A stretch of DNA of 8,704 bases, taken from assembly GCA_017861215.1 (NCBI GenBank), contig JAGFXN010000050.1, positions 1-8,704 on the forward strand, in the 5' to 3' direction. The translations under genes and the position numbers were made by a program. Numbering within the stretch: position 1 is the stretch's first letter; each line of letters begins with the position of its first letter. The stretch comes from Deltaproteobacteria bacterium. GTDB taxonomy: Bacteria; Desulfobacterota; Desulfuromonadia; Geobacterales; DSM-12255. Positions 1 to 4,189 of this stretch are shown here, one piece after another. The notes below the pieces were generated by a model. That model searched no databases. It had not been told where the DNA came from and was given only the letters and a program-made list of their open reading frames with translations.

Positions 1-966
1 CAGCGCGGTGCGGATCGTGCTCTGCACCCGATTGAACTGCAGGGCGCCGAAATTCTGCGCCACCATGGTCAAGGTCGCCACATTGAGCCCCATGACCGGC
101 AGCAGCACGATCTGCTCGATGCGGGTGGCGATGCCGTAGGCGGCCATGGCTTCTTTGCCGAAGCGCCCCACGTACCAGTTGATAACGAAAATGCCGACCG
201 CCACGGTCAGCATGGTGAGGCTGGCGGGAAAACCCTGCTTAAACAGGTCGCGAAAGAGAGACAGCCGGGGGCGGTAGCCAGCCAGGCCGAGGTGGCCGAG
301 CAGACCGGTCTGCAGCGCGCGGCGATGCAGATAGACGCCCCCCATAGCCTGGATGGTAACGGTTCCCCAGGCGATTCCGGCCAGACCAAGAGGAGGGAGG
401 CCGAAGCCGCCGTAGATGAACCAGGGGTCGTAGATCAGGTTGAGCAGGAAGGCGAGAATCAGGAAGTTGCGGAAGCTTTTCGTGTCGCCGCTGGCGTTGA
501 GAATCGAGTTATGGGCCTGGTTTATCACGAAGAAGACAGCGCCGTTGAACATCGTCCCCATATAGGCTATCGCCAGCTCCAGGTATGTGCCGTCGGCGCC
601 GAGCAGGCGGAAGACGGGAGGCATGACCAGCCAGCCGGCCAGGGTCAGCAACAGGCCGTGGAGAAGGCCGAAGCTGATTGTCTGGGCGGCATAGAGCGAC
701 GCCTCGTCACGCTTCCCTGCTCCGAGAGCATGTCCCATCACGGCGGTGGCGCCGGTGGAGATGCCGCTGGCCACGGCAATGATCAGGAAAAAGAGCGGGA
801 AAGAGAGGGAGACGGCGGCCACGGCCTCGGTGGAGATCCGCCCGGCATACCAGGTGTCCACCACGTTGAACATGGTGTTGAAGAAGAAGCCGATGCCGAC
901 CGGAATCGCCAGCCTCCGCAGCAGCGGCCCCACCGGGTTGGTGAGGAGGTCATGGGCGGCGCGCAT
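1..966 (-). CDS. MATE family multidrug/Na+ antiporter, 3' end beyond the window
   Basis: This is an inner-membrane MATE-family exporter, which uses an H+ or Na+ gradient to expel organic cations and drugs. The first 322 residues are visible (families of this kind run about 450), so the C-terminal lobe is cut by the window edge. The protein starts MRAAHDLLTNPVGPLL and moves into TM1 with VGIGFFFNTMFNVVDTWYAG (residues 23-42); D37 aligns with the conserved TM1 aspartate of NorM. Further marks are RISTEAVAA, SGISTGATAVMGHALGAGKRD (near 67-87), INQAHNSILNASGDT (near 148-162) and the second-lobe opening KQGFPASLTML (near 243-253). The start at 966 is the only ATG between an in-frame upstream stop and the conserved N-terminus; GTG at 969 is an alternative, and the ribosome site is poor (GGGG about 8 bases upstream). 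It lies on the same strand as, and 146 bases after, the lipoprotein gene. No TolC dependence is known for MATE pumps. Confidence 0.93.
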   Translation of the reverse strand, partial: MRAAHDLLTNPVGPLLRRLAIPVGIGFFFNTMFNVVDTWYAGRISTEAVAAVSLSFPLFFLIIAVASGISTGATAVMGHALGAGKRDEASLYAAQTISFGLLHGLLLTLAGWLVMPPVFRLLGADGTYLELAIAYMGTMFNGAVFFVINQAHNSILNASGDTKSFRNFLILAFLLNLIYDPWFIYGGFGLPPLGLAGIAWGTVTIQAMGGVYLHRRALQTGLLGHLGLAGYRPRLSLFRDLFKQGFPASLTMLTVAVGIFVINWYVGRFGKEAMAAYGIATRIEQIVLLPVMGLNVATLTMVAQNFGALQFNRVQSTIRTAL

Positions 967-1120
967 CACCAGCCCCGGGGAGAAAGGGTTCCTGAGCGGC
1001 TCTGGCCGGAGGGCAGAGCCGCCGGAGCCGCTCCGCGTCGTTCCTGCCGAGGTAACCGTACCCCTTGATAGCCCGCCGTCCGCCGTAAAAGAAGCCCTGC
1101 CCTCGCAGGCCGTTAATCAT
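950..1120 (-). CDS. Possible 56-residue small protein between lipoprotein and MATE genes
   Basis: I do not recognise this ORF. Its ATG (1120-1118) overlaps the TAA of the lipoprotein gene in an ATGATTAA arrangement, which is compatible with translational coupling, and its TGA lies 17 bases inside the MATE gene. The product begins MINGLRGQGFFYGGRRAIKG and continues with YGYLGRNDAERLRR, a basic, aromatic-rich stretch with strongly GC-biased third positions, so it resembles coding sequence more than the usual shadow frame does. Against it: there is no clear Shine-Dalgarno sequence, the C-terminal third is low-complexity Ala/Pro/Arg, and it overlaps a real gene. It could be the remnant of a longer gene. 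An in-frame start at 1177 also exists. Confidence 0.25.
   Translation of the reverse strand: MINGLRGQGFFYGGRRAIKGYGYLGRNDAERLRRLCPPARAAQEPFLPGAGDARRP
994..1033 (-). promoter_or_regulatory. Two competing hairpins in the MATE leader
   Basis: Two perfect 9-bp inverted repeats share sequence about 28 bases upstream of the MATE start. One pairs 996-1004 with 1014-1022 (loop 9); the other pairs 994-1002 with 1025-1033. They cannot form together. No T-run follows on the minus strand, so neither is a standard intrinsic terminator. The region is GC-rich, which makes chance stems more likely. Confidence 0.3.
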
Positions 1121-1640
1121 GCGGATAATAGTCAGGCGGCACGGAACTCCTGTCGGGCTGTGACGGCGGGCTGGCATTCCGTATCCTGTAGCGGTTCACC
1201 CGGCCGGGAATCTGGTTGCCTTTTGCATACATGCATTGCACATAGGCATTATCATAGCGCTGCTGTGCTTCCCAGCCATATGCCTGCCCGGCACTGGCAC
1301 CCGAAGCCGTGCCGACAAGCAGTCCGCTGCCGGCGCCGATCGCCGCGCCTTCGCCCGCATGGCCGGAAGCCCCTCCCAGGAGCGCACCGGCGCCTGCGCC
1401 GATTATCGTCCCGACGGCAGCACTCGTGGCAGTATTCTGATTGATCGTATCTTGTGTCGAGATGCCAGTGCGCTGCCCGGCCCACTGCCTGCAGATCATG
1501 TCATCGGCCTGGAATCGTTCGAACGGTTTCCCCGGTGCGGGCAGCACCAGCACGCTCGGTCCAGTCGGTACCGTTGCACAACCGTTCAGCACAAGAACTG
1601 CCAAAAATATGATATTTCTCTTCATCCGTTTGCTGATCAT
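1113..1640 (-). CDS. Glycine-zipper lipoprotein
   Basis: This is a probable membrane-anchored lipoprotein of 175 residues; its molecular role is unknown. A basic N-terminus (MISKRMKRN) leads into a hydrophobic stretch and a lipobox LNGC, with C21 as the likely lipidated residue. Residues about 45-60 carry a short DDMICRQW segment. A long glycine-zipper region (about 74-119: alternating GxxxG, such as IIGAGAGALLGG and AIGAGSGLLVG) could form a helical hairpin packing in a membrane. A conserved-looking tail follows: QQRYDNAYVQCMYAKGNQIP (about 125-144), then a Pro-rich end. Such proteins are usually annotated as glycine zipper family proteins. The start at 1640 has AAAGGAG six bases upstream, inside the end of the preceding gene; M6 is a less well-placed alternative. 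It begins three bases after the stop of the Gly-rich gene, so the two are co-transcribed. Confidence 0.88.
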   Translation of the reverse strand: MISKRMKRNIIFLAVLVLNGCATVPTGPSVLVLPAPGKPFERFQADDMICRQWAGQRTGISTQDTINQNTATSAAVGTIIGAGAGALLGGASGHAGEGAAIGAGSGLLVGTASGASAGQAYGWEAQQRYDNAYVQCMYAKGNQIPGRVNRYRIRNASPPSQPDRSSVPPDYYPHD

Positions 1641-1643
1641 ACT

Positions 1644-2090
1644 TCACTCCTTTTCCTCCGTTGGATTTTCAGGAGGAACGACCTTCAGCCACCCCTGCGG
1701 ACATCTATTTACGTCGGGATAATATCCTTTCGGATCCGGGCAGAAGTACCAGTATTGAGGTGTTTCGGGCTGTGGCGCCGGTTGCACATAGATGTCTGGC
1801 GTTTCCGGCACAACAACCGGCGGCTGCGGATAATACGGGTAGTAGGGATAATAGGGGTAATACGGATAAGGCCCCCACCATCCCGGCCCGACATACAGGC
1901 CGAAACTGCCGCCATGGCCGCCATGGCCGCCGTACCCGCCATGGCCGCCATACCTGCCCTGGCCACCATGCCCGCCCTGGCCGCCACCACCACGTCCGCC
2001 ACCACGACCACCCTGATCTGCCAAAGCAGGCTGGGTGTGAATCAACAGCACCACCAGCAAAGCAAGGACGATGCGCATGATCTTGTTCAT
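1644..2090 (-). CDS. Exported Gly/His-rich, Tyr/Pro-rich low-complexity protein
   Basis: This small exported protein has 148 residues and no assigned function. Residues 1-24 form a clear Sec signal (MNKIMRIVLALLVVLLIHTQ, cleavage after PALA). The mature protein has three parts: a Gly/His/Arg repeat region (about 26-62; GGRGGGRGGGG and repeated GGHGGYGGHGG), a Tyr/Pro tract (about 69-90) of repeated PYY units, and a small C-terminal region YWYFCPDPKGYYPDVNRCPQ (113-132) ending GWLKVVPP, with C117 and C130 possibly forming a disulfide. That C-terminal pattern recurs in uncharacterised proteobacterial envelope proteins. The start at 2090 has GGAGG five bases upstream. It is the first gene of an operon with the glycine-zipper lipoprotein. 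The Gly/His region might bind metal or polysaccharide, but nothing here proves it. Confidence 0.87.
   Translation of the reverse strand: MNKIMRIVLALLVVLLIHTQPALADQGGRGGGRGGGGQGGHGGQGRYGGHGGYGGHGGHGGSFGLYVGPGWWGPYPYYPYYPYYPYYPQPPVVVPETPDIYVQPAPQPETPQYWYFCPDPKGYYPDVNRCPQGWLKVVPPENPTEEKE
1828..1870 (-). repeat. Tandem 9-base repeat encoding Tyr-Tyr-Pro units
   Basis: Four full copies of a 9-base unit (1828-1836, 1837-1845, 1846-1854, 1855-1863) and a partial fifth (1864-1870) read on the plus strand as variants of GGRTARTAS. On the coding strand they give the PYY tract of the Gly-rich exported protein. Each copy adds exactly three residues, so copy-number change would keep the frame. Confidence 0.7.
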
Positions 2091-2119
2091 ATGGGCCTCC
2101 CCGGGTTCTTCATGACGCC

Positions 2120-2145
2120 TCTCCCGGCGGCTACCTGGCGGGAGA
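2120..2145 (-). promoter_or_regulatory. Hairpin in the 5' leader of the Gly-rich gene
   Basis: A perfect 7-bp stem (TCTCCCG at 2120-2126 with CGGGAGA at 2139-2145, 12-base loop) would lie about 9 bases after the predicted transcription start and 30 bases before the start codon. It could protect the 5' end of the transcript or modulate translation; there is no T-run, so it is not a standard terminator. Confidence 0.3.
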
Positions 2146-2159
2146 AAGAATCCGCTTTT

Positions 2160-2194
2160 ATTATACTACGATTTGCAGGGCATGGAGCTGCAAA
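2160..2194 (-). promoter_or_regulatory. Promoter with upstream dyad for the Gly-rich/lipoprotein operon
   Basis: On the minus strand a perfect sigma-70 -10 box TATAAT lies at 2165-2160, giving a start near 2153 and a leader of about 60 bases. No good -35 hexamer sits 16-18 bases upstream. Instead, a perfect 7-bp inverted repeat, TTTGCAG at 2194-2188 and CTGCAAA at 2178-2172 with a 9-base gap, covers the spacer and the -35 position. Strong -10, weak -35 and a dyad at -35 together suggest control by a DNA-binding regulator, possibly an activator. The identity of the regulator is unknown. Confidence 0.5.
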
Positions 2195-2248
2195 AATGAA
2201 GAAGAAAATCTGTTGCTGCGTTTTGTAGTGACGATGCGGTCGGCCTGC

Positions 2249-2266
2249 GCAAGAACATGTGCTTGC
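2249..2266. repeat. 18-base imperfect palindrome downstream of tolC
   Basis: GCAAG and CTTGC flank an ACATGT core with one mismatched pair (A opposite G). It lies 57 bases past the tolC stop in the 222-base gap 2101-2322. No T-run follows on the minus strand, so it is a weak terminator at best; it could be a protein-binding site. The rest of 2195-2322 shows nothing else I can support. Confidence 0.25.
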
Positions 2267-2322
2267 TGCGTGCCAGCGGGCTGTTGCAGTTGGGGAGACC
2301 GTACGAAATATCTGGATAGAGA

Positions 2323-3603
2323 TCACAACTCCCCTGCCGCCCGCTGTACCCTCGCTCTGGCCACCTGATAATCGAAAAGCGCCTGATAATGATCACTCCT
2401 GGTCTGACTGAGCAGTGTCTGGGCATCGATAACCTCGGTTGCTGTGCCGATCTGGGCCTTGTAGCGGTCGTTGTTGATACGCAGGTTCTCTTCACTCTGT
2501 CTGATGGCACTTCTGGTGAGTTCAATCCGTTCCCGGGCAACCGTCAGATCGTTTTGCGCAGTCTGGATTTCGAGGCGATACAGCTCCTCGATTTCTTTGA
2601 GCCGGTCCTTCTCTTTTTCAAGCAGCTTCACCGCCTGTCTCTGGCGTGAGGTAGTCGCCATGCCGTCGAACAGGTTGATTTTCAAGCCGACGGTGGCGCC
2701 GACCATGGTCTGCTCAACGGCTTTGTTGTTCTGCAGGTAGTCGATGCCCGCCCTGACGAAAATCTCCGGGTAAAACTCTTCCCTGCTCTCCTCCACGGAG
2801 GCTTCCCCAGCCTGAATCAGGGATTTCTGGGCGGCGATCTCGTCACGTTTGCCTACCGAGGAGTTGGCGGGAGGCGTCTGTGGCGCAGCAAGTTCCTCCT
2901 CAGAGAGAATCGCCCGGAACTCGGGGGGGCTGCCGGTGAGGTAGTTGAGCAGCAGCCAGCTGTTGCTCAGCTGGTTGTTGACCGCCAGCAGCTTCTGCCT
3001 GCTGGCGGTCAGCTTTACCTCCGCCTGGAGGAGATCGTTTCTGGTGGTGACCCCCTGTTCGTGCAGAGTCGTGGCCATCTTCAGGTGCTGCTCACGCTGG
3101 GCCGTTTCATCCCTGGCTACATCAACCAGTTTGAGCGACTGCAGAATGGCGTAGTAACTGTTGATGACCTGCAGGGAGATATCCTGCCTGACGGCGCTGA
3201 TAGCCGAGGCAGCGGCGCTTTCCCGGTGGAGTGCCTGCTCTTTGCGACTGCCTCTGCGGCCAAAGTCGTAGAGGGTATGATAGACGCCGATGGAGGCATA
3301 GGCAAAATCAGGCTGCTGTGTCTGAAAATTGCCGCCGGCAGTCTTGATCGCCTGGGGATCAACCAGGCCGCTATAGCCGGCCTGCAGGTCGATTTTCGGC
3401 AGGTAGCCGCTCTCGGCAAGGGCGACGTTTTCCGCCTGGATGCTGCTGTCGTGAGTGGCGACCTTGAGCGCAGGGTTGCTGCGCAACGCCATCTCCAGGC
3501 AGTCCTTGAGGGAGAGTGCCGCCGCAGCTGCCGGTGCCTGAGACAGCACTGCAATGGTGATAGCCATGAGTGAGAGCGGTACAACTACTGGAATGCGGAA
3601 CAT
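2323..3603 (-). CDS. TolC-like outer-membrane efflux protein
   Basis: This is an outer-membrane channel of the OEP/TolC family: a trimer forming a beta-barrel and periplasmic alpha-barrel that completes tripartite efflux pumps or type I secretion. The protein has 426 residues, the usual size. It has a Sec signal (MFRIPVVVPLSLMAITIAVL then SQAPAAAA) followed by ALSLKDCLEMALRSNPAL, the typical first helix. The two internal OEP repeats are visible: the first carries HTLYDFGRRGSR and GVTTRNDLLQAEVKL, the second INLFDGMATTSRQRQAVKLL and IGTATEVIDAQTLLSQTRSD. I chose the start at 3603 because AGGAG stands five bases upstream; an in-frame ATG at 3621 would add six residues and overlap marR, but has no ribosome site. 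Eleven bases separate it from the marR stop, so the two form an operon. No membrane-fusion protein or inner-membrane pump gene follows, which is unusual for a MarR-linked efflux locus. Confidence 0.93.
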   Translation of the reverse strand: MFRIPVVVPLSLMAITIAVLSQAPAAAAALSLKDCLEMALRSNPALKVATHDSSIQAENVALAESGYLPKIDLQAGYSGLVDPQAIKTAGGNFQTQQPDFAYASIGVYHTLYDFGRRGSRKEQALHRESAAASAISAVRQDISLQVINSYYAILQSLKLVDVARDETAQREQHLKMATTLHEQGVTTRNDLLQAEVKLTASRQKLLAVNNQLSNSWLLLNYLTGSPPEFRAILSEEELAAPQTPPANSSVGKRDEIAAQKSLIQAGEASVEESREEFYPEIFVRAGIDYLQNNKAVEQTMVGATVGLKINLFDGMATTSRQRQAVKLLEKEKDRLKEIEELYRLEIQTAQNDLTVARERIELTRSAIRQSEENLRINNDRYKAQIGTATEVIDAQTLLSQTRSDHYQALFDYQVARARVQRAAGEL

Positions 3604-3614
3604 GCGGGCTCCTT

Positions 3615-4028
3615 TCAGCATCTTAATTTGCGGAGAATTGTCGTCAGGGTTTCAATCTCTGCCGCAGACAGCGGCGCCAGAATTTTCCGGTGCAGCTCCT
3701 CGGCCAGTGGCGTCAGCTCCGCTTCCAGTTTTTTCCCCTTGGCGGAGAGGGAAATTCTGTAAGCGCGCCGGTCATCGGGATGGGGGAGGCGTTTGAGGAG
3801 ACCTGCCTGCTCGAGCCGGTCGATCAGTCCGCCGATGGTGGTGCGGTCAATCTGGCTGCGGTTGGAGAGTTCAATCTGGGTGAGTCCGTCCTCTTCCCAG
3901 AGGAAGCGGAGCAGGCCGAACTGCTGCGGCGTCAGATCGTATCTTTCGAACTGCTCCTTGTAGATGGCACAGGCCCGTTGATAGGCCTTTGACAGCAGGA
4001 AGCCGACACTGCTTGCTACTTCAGTCAT
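3615..4028 (-). CDS. MarR family transcriptional regulator
   Basis: This 137-residue protein is the usual length for a MarR repressor, a dimeric winged-helix protein that releases DNA when bound by phenolic or other small ligands, or on oxidation. The N-terminal dimerisation helix spans about 5-30. The winged helix spans about 32-98: LTPQQFGLLRFLWEEDGLTQ (32-51), then the recognition-helix region SQIDRTTIGGLIDRLEQAGL (58-77) and the wing with the hallmark PDDRRAYRISLSAKG (84-98; D85-R88). C-terminal helices complete the dimer interface. Cysteines at 20 and 137 exist, but neither sits where the OhrR sensing cysteine normally lies, so redox sensing is not indicated. The start at 4028 has AGAGG about six bases upstream. 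It is the first gene of the marR-tolC operon and probably represses both. Confidence 0.93.
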   Translation of the reverse strand: MTEVASSVGFLLSKAYQRACAIYKEQFERYDLTPQQFGLLRFLWEEDGLTQIELSNRSQIDRTTIGGLIDRLEQAGLLKRLPHPDDRRAYRISLSAKGKKLEAELTPLAEELHRKILAPLSAAEIETLTTILRKLRC

Positions 4029-4070
4029 TGTGAGCCTCTTGTTTGATCCCGGAGATGGTGCGGATAAGTA

Positions 4071-4098
4071 ATTATACAGATTATCAGTATGCTGTCAA
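4071..4098 (-). promoter_or_regulatory. Consensus sigma-70 promoter of marR-tolC
   Basis: On the minus strand, TTGACA (4098-4093) and TATAAT (4076-4071) both match consensus exactly with a 16-base spacer. Transcription would start near 4064, giving a leader of about 35 bases before the marR ATG. So strong a core promoter would normally need repression. Confidence 0.8.
4074..4090. promoter_or_regulatory. Probable MarR operator
   Basis: A 17-base dyad, ATACAGAT-T-ATCAGTAT, pairs at 7 of 8 positions. It fills the spacer and overlaps the -10 box of the marR promoter. Size and position are typical of MarR operators, and binding here would block RNA polymerase. A second, looser pair, GATAA (4063-4067) and TTATC (4081-4085), overlaps it. 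Assignment to this MarR rests on position only. Confidence 0.55.
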
Positions 4099-4115
4099 TG
4101 AGAGGGCGGTCAAAG

Positions 4116-4170
4116 GGCAAATGGCGAAAGGCGGTAGGGTTTCTTTTCCTTTCGCCTTTAGCCCTTAGCC
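4116..4170. repeat. Inverted heptad-repeat element between slt and marR
   Basis: Two arms of 7-base units face each other. On the plus strand: GGCAAAT, GGCGAAA, GGCGGTA, GGG (4116-4139). On the minus strand: GGCTAAG, GGCTAAA, GGCGAAA, GGAAAAG (4170-4143). The arms also pair as a 19-bp stem with two mismatches (4113-4131 with 4148-4166, 16-base loop). It lies 20 bases after the slt stop and could end or stabilise the slt message, but has no T-run. The regular units suggest a dispersed or expanding repeat rather than a simple terminator. Confidence 0.65.
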
Positions 4171-4189
4171 TGAATTGTGGGCGAAGCAA

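Noticed and set aside
292..1068. 258-residue plus-strand frame across the MATE gene
   Set aside because: The opposite strand encodes a continuous MATE protein with family motifs. The plus frame gives a repetitive Gly/Glu/His-rich product with no family character.
1236..2228. 330-residue plus-strand frame opposite the lipoprotein and Gly-rich genes
   Set aside because: Its Ala/Met/Thr repeats are the reverse reading of the Gly/His codons. Both minus-strand genes have ribosome sites and export signals, and the plus frame has neither.
3603..3621. Upstream tolC start at 3621, overlapping the end of marR
   Set aside because: No Shine-Dalgarno sequence precedes it, whereas the ATG at 3603 has AGGAG at proper spacing and gives a standard signal peptide.
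4113..4166. Simple rho-independent terminator for slt
   Set aside because: The stem is long but no T-run follows on either strand, and the 7-base periodicity is better described as a repeat element. It may still stop transcription.
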